Below are positions 1 to 7,156 of a stretch of 50,000 nt of DNA, piece after piece. The notes under the pieces are model-generated. The model worked only from the letters and a program-made list of their open reading frames with translations. It was not told the DNA's origin and made no database searches. The stretch is from Azohydromonas aeria. GTDB lineage: Bacteria > Pseudomonadota > Gammaproteobacteria > Burkholderiales > Burkholderiaceae_C. The position numbers and the translations under genes are program-made. Where the stretch lies: NCBI RefSeq assembly GCF_009760915.1, contig NZ_VIDQ01000059.1, forward strand, positions 1 through 50,000, given 5' to 3'. Position 1 is the first letter of the stretch, and the number at the start of each line of letters is the position of its first letter.

Positions 1-954
1 CATGCCGGTAACGCAGCCGGGCCGGTCGTCGCGGCGCCGCCCCTGGCGCTGGTGGCCGATCCGGCGGATGCGGCGGCCGCCGCGCTGGCGCGCACGCTGG
101 CCGCCGCGCTGGGCGAGGCGGACGGCCCGGCCCCGCTGCCGCTTCCCGCGCGCGGCTGGTCCGACATGCTGGAGCGGCTGGACGTGGACCAGCCGCGCCT
201 GGCCGTGGCGCGCTACGACGCGCTGCGCCTGGCGCGGCAGTCCGCGGCTGCGCCGCTGGCAGTGCTGACGCCGCTGTCCATGCACGAGGTGCAAGTGCTC
301 GTGCGCGCCGACTCGCCGCTGCGCCACCTGCACGAGTTGCGCGGGCTGCGCATCAACGCCGGCCCCGGCGCCGGCGCGCGGCGCCTGAGCGCGCGCACGC
401 TGTACGAGGCAATGTTCGGCACGCCGCTGCCGGGCGCGCCCGGCGACGACCTGGACGAGGCCGCCGCGCTGCAGGCGCTGCTGCGCGGCGAGCTCGACGC
501 GGTGGTGCTGGTGGCGCCGCAGCCCGCGCCGCCGCTGGCCGCGCTGCCGGCGGCGCAGGCACGCGCGCTGCGGCTGCTGGCGCTGGATGCGCGGCATCCC
601 ACCAGCCGGCATGTCCTGGACACCTTCCTGCCGGCGCGGCTGCGGCCCGAAGGCTTCGCGCCGGGGCTGCTCGACGCGCCGCTGCCGGCGCCGGCGCTGA
701 TGTCCTTCCTCGTCACCGGCGGGCGGCGCACGCCGCAGGCCGACGCGGCGCTCGGCCGCTTCGCCGCCGCGCTGTGCCGGCGGCTGCCGCTGCTGGCGCG
801 CCTCGACCCGGCCTGGCGCGGCGTCGACCCGCGCCGGCGCCTGCCCACCAGCTGGCCCAACGCGGCGGCGGCGGAGGCGGCGCTGCGCGACTGCGCACCG
901 GACCCGGACCCGGCGCCGGCCCTGGCGGCGCGAACGCCGGAGCTGCCGCGATGA
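1..954 (+). CDS. Periplasmic type-2 solute-binding protein (TAXI/ABC-like), 5' end cut off
   Basis: The reading frame is already open at base 1, so the protein enters the window without its start or signal peptide; at least 317 residues are visible. The part seen looks like a two-lobed solute-binding protein: an early hydrophobic strand (PPLALVADPADA), a stretch (ARYDALRLAR) where TAXI/TRAP and phosphate-type receptors report a tested ligand, then VLTPLSMHEVQVLVRADSPL followed by LHELRGLRIN and GPGAGARRLSARTLYE, which resemble the hinge and ligand pocket of TAXI-family receptors. The tail (last ~40 residues) is Pro/Ala rich and probably disordered. The next gene, 122 bases on, is a small OmpA-domain protein, so the pair may act together in the periplasm. 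The ligand cannot be told, and a quinoprotein-associated binding protein is an alternative. The family call rests on motif impression only. Confidence 0.55.
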   Translation, partial: HAGNAAGPVVAAPPLALVADPADAAAAALARTLAAALGEADGPAPLPLPARGWSDMLERLDVDQPRLAVARYDALRLARQSAAAPLAVLTPLSMHEVQVLVRADSPLRHLHELRGLRINAGPGAGARRLSARTLYEAMFGTPLPGAPGDDLDEAAALQALLRGELDAVVLVAPQPAPPLAALPAAQARALRLLALDARHPTSRHVLDTFLPARLRPEGFAPGLLDAPLPAPALMSFLVTGGRRTPQADAALGRFAAALCRRLPLLARLDPAWRGVDPRRRLPTSWPNAAAAEAALRDCAPDPDPAPALAARTPELPR

Positions 955-1076
955 AGCCCTTCCGACACGCGCCCGGACCCGGCGCGGGCGCCGCCCGGCG
1001 GCGGCGCCGACACGGGGCCGTCCCCGGGACGGCGACGCCGTCCGCCCTTCACTGCCTTACCAAGGAGCCGCTTGCC

Positions 1077-1526
1077 ATGCTGATCAACGCTTCCCGCCTG
1101 GTGCTCGTCCCGCTGCTGGCCGCGCTGTCGGCGGCGCTGCCGGCCGCCGCGCAGAACGACGGCACGCCCGAAGCGGTGCGCGTGCGCGCCGTGGCGCACT
1201 TCGGGCCCGACAGCGTGCGCATGGACCCGCGCGACCGCGACGCCCTGCTGGCCGAGGTGGCCAAGCTGGGCGACGTGACCTGGAAGACCGTCACCGCCAC
1301 CGGCCACACCGACAGCGCCGGCAGCGACGCCTACAACGAGCGTTTGGGCCGCCAGCGCGCCGACAGCGTGCGCCGCTACCTGGTGGGCAAGGGACTGTCG
1401 CCGCAGATGATCCGCACCGCCTCGGCCTCGGAGTCCGCGCCGGTGGCCGACAACGCCACGGCCGCGGGCCGGGCGCTGAACCGGCGTGCCGAGGTGGAGT
1501 TCGAGGGGGTGCGAATGATGAAGTGA
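1077..1526 (+). CDS. Small OmpA-family (peptidoglycan-binding) periplasmic protein
   Basis: 149 residues. The ATG at 1077 is chosen because an AAGGAG ribosome site lies about 11 bases upstream and the resulting N-terminus (MLINASRLVLVPLLAALSA, then AAAQN) is a good signal peptide. The mature part carries an OmpA C-terminal domain: VRAVAHFGPDSVRMDPRD, then TATGHTDSAGSDAYNERLG and QRADSVRRYLVGKGL, then ALNRRAEVEFEG. The GHTDS and NRRAE motifs are those that bind meso-diaminopimelate in peptidoglycan. There is no beta-barrel and no lipobox, so it is probably a soluble periplasmic or wall-attached protein. The reading frame continues upstream without stop to 774 but that part is a shadow of the preceding gene. 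It is followed by a small hairpin (1563-1576) and a repeat element separating it from the convergent LysR gene. Confidence 0.85.
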   Translation: MLINASRLVLVPLLAALSAALPAAAQNDGTPEAVRVRAVAHFGPDSVRMDPRDRDALLAEVAKLGDVTWKTVTATGHTDSAGSDAYNERLGRQRADSVRRYLVGKGLSPQMIRTASASESAPVADNATAAGRALNRRAEVEFEGVRMMK

Positions 1527-1581
1527 GGCGGTGTGATGCCGCTGCTGGGCTTCAGCTGGTGAAGCCACGGGTGGCTGGCCG

Positions 1582-1657
1582 GAGCCGGTAGGAGGCCTGC
1601 TTGCAGGCCGAATTCGCGGCCGGGACAGGGTTCGGCCCGCAAGCGGGCCTACCGGCT
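1582..1657. repeat. REP/BIME-like inverted repeat between convergent genes
   Basis: Two inverted arms of about 27-30 bases (1582-1613 and 1631-1657) each begin or end with AGCCGGTAGG/CCTACCGGCT and each contains its own small hairpin (GCCTGCTTGCAGGC and GCCCGCAAGCGGGC). This head-to-head arrangement is that of REP doublets (BIMEs) mobilised by RAYT transposases. The right arm contains the last codons and the TAG stop of the LysR gene. It can also form a strong hairpin on both strands, so it may act as a bidirectional transcription terminator. Confidence 0.7.
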
Positions 1658-2560
1658 GATGGCGGCACCTTGTTCCGGCACGACCGCTTCCTCCCCATCC
1701 CCAGACTCCAGCAGCGCCATCAGCCGCCGCAGCGCCGGCGAGGCCTCGCCGTGCCAGACCAGGTGCGTGCGGTTGCGCCGCACGCCATCGGGCAGCGGGT
1801 GCGCGGCCACGTCGCCCGCGGCGCGCAGCGACTTCAGGACGGAGCGCGGCACGATGGCGCAGCCGGTGCCCGCGGCCACGCACGCGACGATGGCCGGATA
1901 GCTGGCGAACTCCAGCACCCGCTCGGGCAGCACGTCGGCGGCGCCGAACCAGTCCTCCAGCCGCTTGCGGTAGGAGCAGCCCTGGGTGAAGGCCAGGATC
2001 GTGGCGCGCCGCAAGTCCGCCGCGCGCGTCACCGGCGCGTGGTCGCGGGCGGTGATCAAGACCAGCTCCTCCTCGAACACCGGCCGCGCGCTGAGCCCCG
2101 GCGCATTGAAGGGCTCGCTCACGAAGGCGGCCTCCAGCCGGTAGTCCGAGACCTTCTGGATCAGCGCCCCGGTGGTGCCGGTGGACAGCTCGATCACCAC
2201 GCCCGGGTGCAGCCGGTGGTAGCGCGACAGCAGCGAGGGCAGCCGGCTGCCGGCCGTGCTCTCCAGCGAGCCGAGCCGGAACGGCCCGCGCGCCGGGCCG
2301 GTCTTCACGTCCGTCTCGGCCTCGTCGGCCAGCCGCAGCAGCCGCTCGGCATGCACCAGCAGCCCCTCGCCCTCGGCCGACAGCACCAGGGAGCGCCCCT
2401 GGCGCCGGAACAGCGCCACGCCCAGGCGCTCTTCGAGCTGCTTGATGCGCGTGGTGACGTTGCTCTGCACGCGGTTGAGGCGCGCCGCGGCGCGGATCAC
2501 GCCGCCCTCGCGCACGACGGTGCGGAAGATTTCCAGCGATTCGAGGTCGAGGCTTCTCAT
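1649..2560 (-). CDS. LysR-family transcriptional regulator
   Basis: 303 residues, normal LysR length. The N-terminal winged helix-turn-helix (residues about 1-60) is visible as LESLEIFRTVVREGGVIRAA followed by ARLNRVQSNVTTRIKQLE, the LysR recognition helix pattern. The C-terminal effector domain (about 90-290) starts at GPFRLGSLESTAGSRLPSLL and keeps the family's second motif GVVIELSTGTTGALIQKV. The gene is divergent from an MFS exporter, with 64 bases between the starts, the usual arrangement of a LysR regulator and its target. A perfect inverted repeat lies 3 bases upstream of its ATG, a likely autoregulatory site. The C-terminus (residues ISR and the stop) is encoded by one arm of a REP-like repeat, so the native end may have been replaced. 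The effector is unknown. Confidence 0.93.
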   Translation of the reverse strand: MRSLDLESLEIFRTVVREGGVIRAAARLNRVQSNVTTRIKQLEERLGVALFRRQGRSLVLSAEGEGLLVHAERLLRLADEAETDVKTGPARGPFRLGSLESTAGSRLPSLLSRYHRLHPGVVIELSTGTTGALIQKVSDYRLEAAFVSEPFNAPGLSARPVFEEELVLITARDHAPVTRAADLRRATILAFTQGCSYRKRLEDWFGAADVLPERVLEFASYPAIVACVAAGTGCAIVPRSVLKSLRAAGDVAAHPLPDGVRRNRTHLVWHGEASPALRRLMALLESGDGEEAVVPEQGAAISR

Positions 2561-2562
2561 CC

Positions 2563-2580
2563 CGAGAATGGTAGTTCTCG
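2563..2580. promoter_or_regulatory. Candidate LysR operator in the divergent promoter
   Basis: A perfect inverted repeat CGAGAA-N6-TTCTCG lies between the divergent LysR and MFS start codons, directly next to the LysR ATG. LysR proteins usually bind interrupted dyads in this position; the core does not show the classical T-N11-A exactly, so the assignment is inference from position and symmetry. Confidence 0.5.
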
Positions 2581-2624
2581 ATTATTCATTTGTGCGGATG
2601 CTTTCCAGCGGGTCCAATCGCGGC

Positions 2625-3821
2625 ATGGACAGCACCGCCACCCGCGCCCCTTCCCTGCCCGCCGCCGAGGCGGCCGCGACGCCGCTGTGGCTGGTGTGCC
2701 TGGCCGGCGCGCTGGCGCTGGCGGTGGCGATGGGCATCGGCCGCTTCGCCTTCACGCCGCTGCTGCCGCTGATGCAGCGCGAAGCTTTCATCGGCAGCGC
2801 CGAAGGGGCCTGGCTGGCCGCCGTGAACTACCTGGGCTACCTGGTGGGCGCGCTCACCGCGTCACGGCTGGCCCGGCATCCGCGCCGGCTGGTGCTGGGC
2901 AGCCTGGTCGGCACGGCGCTGGTGACGGCCGGGGCCGGCGTGTTGCACGGCTTCCCGGCCTGGCTGCTGCTGCGCGGCGCCGCCGGGGTGCTGAGCGCGT
3001 GGGTGATGGTGGGCGTCAGCGCCTGGGCCATCGCGGCGCTGGCGCGCGGCGGGCGGCCGGAATGGGGCGGCTGGGTGTACGCGGGCGTGGGCCTGGGGAT
3101 CATGGGCGCCGGCGGCCTGGGCGTGACGCGTGCCGGCGACGGCGCCGCCGCCCTGTGGCTGGAGCTGGGCCTGCTGGCCGTGCCGGCGCTGGTCGCCGTG
3201 GCCTGGGCCTGGAAGCGCGACGCCGCCCCGGCCGCGGCGCCCGCCGCGGCGGCTCCCCAGCCCGCACTGGGCGGCGTGCCGCGCGGCAACCGGGGGCTGG
3301 TGATCGCCTACGGCACCTTCGGCTTCGGCTACATCCTGCCGGCGACCTATCTGCCGGCGATGGCGCGCACCCTGGTGGACGACCCGCGCCTGTTCGGCCT
3401 GGCCTGGCCCGCCTTCGGGCTGGCGGCGGCCGTCTCGACGCTGGTTGCCGGGCGGCTGCTGAAACGCTTCCGGCTCTTCGACGTCTGGGCCTTCTGCCAT
3501 GGGCTGATGGCGCTGGGCGTGCTGCTGCCGCTGTTCAGCCTCTCGGGCTGGAGCATCGGCGCGGCGGCGCTGGCGGTGGGTGGCACCTTCATGGTCGCGA
3601 CCATGGCGGGCCTGCAGCTGGCGCGCGCCCGCGCCGCGCACCACCCGGCGCCGCTGCTGTCGCGCATGGTGGCCGCCTTCGCCACCGGCCAGATCGCCGG
3701 GCCGCTGGTGGCGCTGGGCGTGGCCCGGCTGACGGGCGGCAACGGCACCGAGCCGACGCTGGCGCTGGCGGCGCTATTGCTCGTCGGCACGGCCATCTGG
3801 CTGGCGCGGCAGGAGGATTGA
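2625..3821 (+). CDS. MFS transporter, YbfB/YjiJ family
   Basis: 398 residues with about 12 hydrophobic segments. The first helix region (LAVAMGIGRFAFTPLLPLM) carries the GRFAFTPLLP signature typical of YbfB/YjiJ-type major facilitator proteins. A long Ala/Pro-rich loop (residues about 190-215) separates the two six-helix halves, and the second half opens with GLVIAYGTFGFGYILPATYL. Start: ATG 2625 is preferred; an in-frame ATG at 2598 would add nine residues, and neither has a strong ribosome site. It is divergent from the LysR gene and presumably controlled by it. The family is poorly characterised; export of small organic molecules is assumed from relatives. The gene ends just before a cluster of short dispersed repeats. 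Confidence 0.88.
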   Translation: MDSTATRAPSLPAAEAAATPLWLVCLAGALALAVAMGIGRFAFTPLLPLMQREAFIGSAEGAWLAAVNYLGYLVGALTASRLARHPRRLVLGSLVGTALVTAGAGVLHGFPAWLLLRGAAGVLSAWVMVGVSAWAIAALARGGRPEWGGWVYAGVGLGIMGAGGLGVTRAGDGAAALWLELGLLAVPALVAVAWAWKRDAAPAAAPAAAAPQPALGGVPRGNRGLVIAYGTFGFGYILPATYLPAMARTLVDDPRLFGLAWPAFGLAAAVSTLVAGRLLKRFRLFDVWAFCHGLMALGVLLPLFSLSGWSIGAAALAVGGTFMVATMAGLQLARARAAHHPAPLLSRMVAAFATGQIAGPLVALGVARLTGGNGTEPTLALAALLLVGTAIWLARQED

Positions 3822-3879
3822 CAGGTGGTCAATCAAACCATGCGAAACAGCCCGTGCTTGAACCGCAGCCTCCAAGATC

Positions 3880-3956
3880 CGTTCGCCCTGAGGTATCGAA
3901 GGGTGAATCCGACAGGCCGTGAATTCCGTTCGTCCTGAGGTATCGAAGGATGAACG
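3880..3956 (+). repeat. Two direct copies of a short dispersed repeat (family A)
   Basis: Copies at 3880-3910 and 3927-3956 share the core CCTGAGGTATCGAAGG flanked by GTTCG(C/T) on the left and (G/A)TGAA on the right, separated by ATCCGACAGGCCGTG. Inverted copies of the same element occur at 17068-17092 and 17131-17167, including the linker CCTGTCGGATTC, and a variant lies inside mfnF at 8211-8238. This type of short palindromic repeat is common between genes in Burkholderiales. It occupies most of the 205 bases between the MFS gene and the next gene. Confidence 0.8.
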
Positions 3957-4026
3957 CTCCAGCCGAGCAGCCGCCATCCAGGAACCTTCAAACTTCCCAA
4001 AACACGCATCCAGGGAAATTCCAACC

Positions 4027-4638
4027 ATGACCGAAACACAACCCGTCCCCCGCATCATTCCCCAGGGCACCGGCCCCGAGCGCCTGCCCCTGCCCCCGCT
4101 GGAATCCCTGACCGAGGAGCAGCGCGCCGCCGCGCAGGCCCTGATCGACGGCCCGCGCAAAGGCGTTTACGGCCCCTTCGTCCCGCTGTTGCGCACCCCC
4201 GCCCTGCTGGACCGCGTCGCGCAACTGGGCGAGGTGCTGCGATTCAACGGCACGCTGGAGGCGCGCATCCGGGAACTGGTGATCGCCACCGCGGCGGCCG
4301 AAGTGGGCAATCAATTCGAATGGGTGATGCACGAGCCGCTGGCGCGCGCGGCGGGCGTGTCGGCCGAGGCGCTGGAATCCATCCGCGTCGGGGCGCGGCC
4401 GGAGGGTTTACAAGGCAATGAGCAGGTGGCCTTTGATTTCACCGCGGAACTGCTGCGTCGCAACGGGGTTTGCGATGTGACTTATGGGCGGGCGGTGGAA
4501 TGCTTCGGCGAGGCGGGGGTGGTCGAGCTTTCCACGCTGATCGGGTATTTCGTGATGGTGTCCTGGATGATGAATGTGGGGAGGACGCCGTCACGGCCAG
4601 TTTCAGGAGTGCAGGGGCTGACAGCGCATCCCCTGTAG
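4027..4638 (+). CDS. Carboxymuconolactone decarboxylase (AhpD-like) family protein
   Basis: 203 residues. The ATG at 4027 gives the N-terminus MTETQPVPRIIP; the frame runs further upstream only through the repeat element. The core (residues about 50-170) is the all-helical CMD fold: VPLLRTPALLDRVAQLGEVL, then LEARIRELVIATAAAEVGN, then QFEWVMHEPLARAAGVS and ALESIRVG. The C-terminal VELSTLIGYFVMVSWMMNVG fits the second CMD helix pair. It lacks the CxxC of peroxidase-type AhpD proteins, so a decarboxylase-like or unknown role is more likely than thiol peroxidase activity. It stands alone between a repeat cluster and the AT-rich insert. Its last 15 codons already shift toward lower GC content, marking the edge of the insert. 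Confidence 0.85.
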   Translation: MTETQPVPRIIPQGTGPERLPLPPLESLTEEQRAAAQALIDGPRKGVYGPFVPLLRTPALLDRVAQLGEVLRFNGTLEARIRELVIATAAAEVGNQFEWVMHEPLARAAGVSAEALESIRVGARPEGLQGNEQVAFDFTAELLRRNGVCDVTYGRAVECFGEAGVVELSTLIGYFVMVSWMMNVGRTPSRPVSGVQGLTAHPL

Positions 4639-4962
4639 CAAATGCTTCGCCGATAGGGTGCTAGTGGCGAGAGTCGCAAACTCGTATACCGCTTGACTGG
4701 CAGGTTCCGGCCAAATACGGGCGGACAGCCTGCCTTTCCGATCGGCTTTTCAAGACCGGTTGCGGACGGTCGGTCGTCAGCATCACCAGCCCACTCGTGC
4801 CCGAGGCAAATATCAGAGATGGCTGATTGTTGATGCGTCTATCGTCTATTTAAGACCAGAAAGCACTGATCTTAAAAACAACTCATCGGAAACAAAAACA
4901 TAACTCTGATAATTGGATCTGATGGCGTGCGAGCTTGGTTGACAGATCGTCAACCAAGCACT
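4639..4962. other. Intergenic stretch at the edge of the AT-rich insert
   Basis: 324 bases without a convincing gene. The base composition drops sharply from the chromosome average part-way through (from about 4800). The only structured element is the perfect hairpin at 4933-4959 next to the stop of the TIR-domain gene. Confidence 0.6.
4933..4959 (-). terminator. Perfect hairpin behind the TIR-domain gene
   Basis: GCTTGGTTGAC and GTCAACCAAGC form an 11-bp perfect stem around a 5-base loop, three bases beyond the TAG stop of the leftward TIR-domain gene. On the transcribed strand no T-run follows, so it may be an mRNA 3'-end stabiliser or part of a bidirectional signal rather than a classic Rho-independent terminator. 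Confidence 0.5.
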
Positions 4963-5928
4963 CTAGTCGCCCCTTCCAAGCGCCTCGGTTAAAAAAACAA
5001 TTAATTTTTCTTTTGCGGCCACCAAGTCACTGCGATCATTAAAAGAAATATAAATGATTCCACCAAAGTCTGCAGGCATCTTGGCGCCAGCCTCTCGAAT
5101 TATTGCTATGCGGCCTTTTCCATGAGAGCGAGTGAAGAAGCCTGCCTCAAGCAAAACGTTGTCGCGCGGGATGGCGTCAAATGATGCCTTTCCTGTCGAT
5201 ATGTTTTGTATTTCGTCATCCTTTGTAAACAGAAAAATTCCGGAACGACAGCGCTCGGAGGCTCGCTCGATTTCTTCAAGGATCGTGGCGCCTGATGGCT
5301 TGAAGTCCCTACTCCAATCAACAACAGAAAAGTTATTATTTTCAAGATAATCTCGAATCTCCATGGCAACTGGGCTTGCCTTGCTGCAGTAGCCTAAAAA
5401 AACGTCTCGGCGTCCGCACACAACCGCCGCCCATGCATTAAAGTGATTCGTGAAACTGGACGAATTTACCCATTGTTCGGCCACGTTCTTTGGGATAATT
5501 GATGGTTTGATTCCGCTGGCAAAGAGCCCGCTTCGATCCATGTCTTCCTCAAGTAAGATCAGGACAGGGAGGCCAAGAGAGATGGCGAGCCCACCTTCAA
5601 GGTGATTGTATGGTGTTGGTTGAGGTTGAGAGATTAATGTTGTTTTGCTTCTGGCTTTGATGCCAGGTTTTAAAACATGGACATGTGACCGTGCCAAACC
5701 CAGCACTACCGCTCCATCGCACCGCCGCAGTAAAGCTGATGCTCGCTCCACGCTCCAATCGTTCAATAAAGGCGGTGTAGTCACGCCCCACTGCTCTGAT
5801 TCAAAGCCGATAACTTCAAAACCGCTGTCTTGAATGAAGGCGATTATTGAGCGTTTCAGTGATTGGCGACGACTATCGAGATGCCGGTCATCCGGCACGC
5901 TGATAAAAAGCTTTGCCTTTTTGTTCAC
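4963..5928 (-). CDS. Two-domain protein with C-terminal CAP12/PCTIR-type TIR domain (candidate defence effector)
   Basis: 321 residues from GTG 5928, chosen because GGAGGGG stands about 7 bases upstream; a TTG at 5946 would add six residues. The C-terminal part (residues about 180-321) fits the TIR domain of CD-NTase-associated Cap12 and Pycsar TIR effectors: DVFLGYCSKASPVAMEIRDY, SGATILEEIERASE, FLFTKDDE, then RDNVLLEAGFFTRSHGKGRI, AIIREAGAKMPADFGGI. The Glu in NVLLEAGFF (about residue 261) is the expected NADase catalytic residue. The N-terminal part (about 5-175) is a separate Rossmann-like unit (KLFISVPDDRHLDSR; RASALLRRCDGAVVLGLA; YNHLEGGLAISLGLPVLILL) resembling SLOG or nucleoside-deoxyribosyltransferase-like nucleotide-binding domains, perhaps the sensor. 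No membrane segment, no cyclase, no partner gene nearby. Base composition is far lower in GC than all neighbours, indicating horizontal acquisition. NAD depletion upon phage infection is inference. Confidence 0.75.
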   Translation of the reverse strand: MNKKAKLFISVPDDRHLDSRRQSLKRSIIAFIQDSGFEVIGFESEQWGVTTPPLLNDWSVERASALLRRCDGAVVLGLARSHVHVLKPGIKARSKTTLISQPQPTPYNHLEGGLAISLGLPVLILLEEDMDRSGLFASGIKPSIIPKNVAEQWVNSSSFTNHFNAWAAVVCGRRDVFLGYCSKASPVAMEIRDYLENNNFSVVDWSRDFKPSGATILEEIERASERCRSGIFLFTKDDEIQNISTGKASFDAIPRDNVLLEAGFFTRSHGKGRIAIIREAGAKMPADFGGIIYISFNDRSDLVAAKEKLIVFLTEALGRGD

Positions 5929-6552
5929 GGCTAACCCCTCCGTCAATAAGTCTTAAATACCTGCTTCAAAACTACAGCATAACAAAGATTTCGATGAGAA
6001 AAAGATATAAGAGCGATTGTTTTTGCTGGAAACATGGTTGTTTATTGTTGGACGGCAGAGGTTCGCGTGCATTGCTGACGGTGCGAACGAAATTTCTTAT
6101 GACTGTGCGCCAATTGTCTGATATGGGCGCGGAGTTCCAGCAGCAGTCGCAACGTGAGCAAAGCGCAACAAAGCTCGCTGCCGGCCGAATTTTGTAATTC
6201 ATTAGCCGCTATTGGACAGCCGGTTTCGCTGCTGACCGGATGCCGGCGAAACTGAGATAACTGTCGGCAATGGGCACGAATCTGCCATTCAAGCAATACA
6301 GGATCGTGTGACTCGCACCACTAGGCGGCCTTTTACAGTGGCAGATTATGATTGAGAAGAAATAAATCCTTCAATATCTCTGCCGTCAGTTCAATGGCCC
6401 CTAATACCTGTCGTGACAGCATCGGGCTGCCATGTGAAAGCTCGTTTTGTAAATGAGGCCAAGGTGCTCATGATTGGTCAATATGCGTGCTCATGAAAGT
6501 GCAGGCGTGCTGCAGAAACAAATGTTTTGATGCCCATGTTCAAGCAACGGGT
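5929..6552. other. AT-rich intergenic region upstream of the TIR-domain gene
   Basis: About 620 bases with only short overlapping frames on both strands (the longest are 76-94 codons) that show no family resemblance or ribosome sites. It contains a small inverted repeat GTTTCGC/GCGAAAC (about 6226-6255). The promoter of the TIR-domain gene should lie near 5945-6000, which is AT-rich, but no clean -35/-10 pair stands out. The region looks like the eroded remainder of an acquired segment; I see no transposase, integrase or tRNA. Confidence 0.55.
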
Positions 6553-7155
6553 TCAAGTAGGTGCGTGTCGGCAGCCGTCAATGAGAAGTGTTTGAAAGTC
6601 GCCCAAATGCCCTTTTGTCACGAGATCGATGCCGCAGCCCGCGCGATCTGCCAAAATGGCAAAATGGCCATCAAGAATTCCGCTTTCAACATGAGATGCG
6701 ACACCAACCGTCCCATCCACCTCGCAGCTTTTCACCACCACCAACCTCTCCGCATTCAACCTCATCGCCAACCACAGCGCCAAACTGTCCGAAGTGACAT
6801 CCCAGGAAGTCAGTTCGTCGGGTTGCTCTCTCAATAATTCCAGCGGCATCCACAACGCCGTCTTCCCCGCCCGCAACGCCCGCCGAATATCCGCATCCCG
6901 CCCCGCCAGTTGCAGTGAGGGATAAAGCGAGCGCAAAAGCAACGCGCTCTGCCCCATCCCCAATATCGCCATGTTGTGCGCGCACAAATCGTCGAATCCC
7001 CAGCCGGTTTGCGAGGCGCGCACCTGGTCCACGAACGGCCCGCCGCCCGGGACGATCACCACCCGGCCACGCCCCAGCGTGCCCAGCAGTTCCAGCCAGC
7101 GCCGCAGCAGCGGCGGGTCGGACTGCAGGCTACCGCCGAGCTTCACCACCCACAT
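6553..7155 (-). CDS. mfnE: Amino acid kinase-fold protein of methanofuran biosynthesis (MfnE-like)
   Basis: 200 residues, start ATG 7155. The N-terminus MWVVKLGGSLQSDPPLLRRW and the loop VVIVPGGGPFVDQVR are the nucleotide-binding elements of the amino acid kinase superfamily. The second half carries TSWDVTSDSLALWLAMRLNA followed by ERLVVVKSCEVDG, the usual phosphate/lysine motifs, and ends at LVTKGHLGDFQTLLIDG. In archaea MfnE phosphorylates the aminomethylfuran phosphate (F1-P) to its diphosphate, the activated furan used to build methanofuran; bacteria with the Fhc complex carry a homologue for methylofuran. It is the last gene of a leftward mfnD-mfnF-mfnE operon and its start lies directly against the mfnF stop, indicating translational coupling. 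The 3' end borders the AT-rich insert. The C-terminal 10 codons have lower GC content than the rest. Confidence 0.8.
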   Translation of the reverse strand: MWVVKLGGSLQSDPPLLRRWLELLGTLGRGRVVIVPGGGPFVDQVRASQTGWGFDDLCAHNMAILGMGQSALLLRSLYPSLQLAGRDADIRRALRAGKTALWMPLELLREQPDELTSWDVTSDSLALWLAMRLNAERLVVVKSCEVDGTVGVASHVESGILDGHFAILADRAGCGIDLVTKGHLGDFQTLLIDGCRHAPT

Positions 7156-7156
7156 C

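Noticed and set aside
213..1883. Long open frame on the minus strand across the binding-protein and OmpA genes
   Set aside because: GC-rich shadow: low-complexity Arg/Ala/His translation, no family motif, and it overlaps two genes with clear domains on the other strand.
5972..6202. Possible small protein of 76 codons in the AT-rich gap
   Set aside because: No ribosome site, no family resemblance, and overlapping frames of similar size exist on the other strand.
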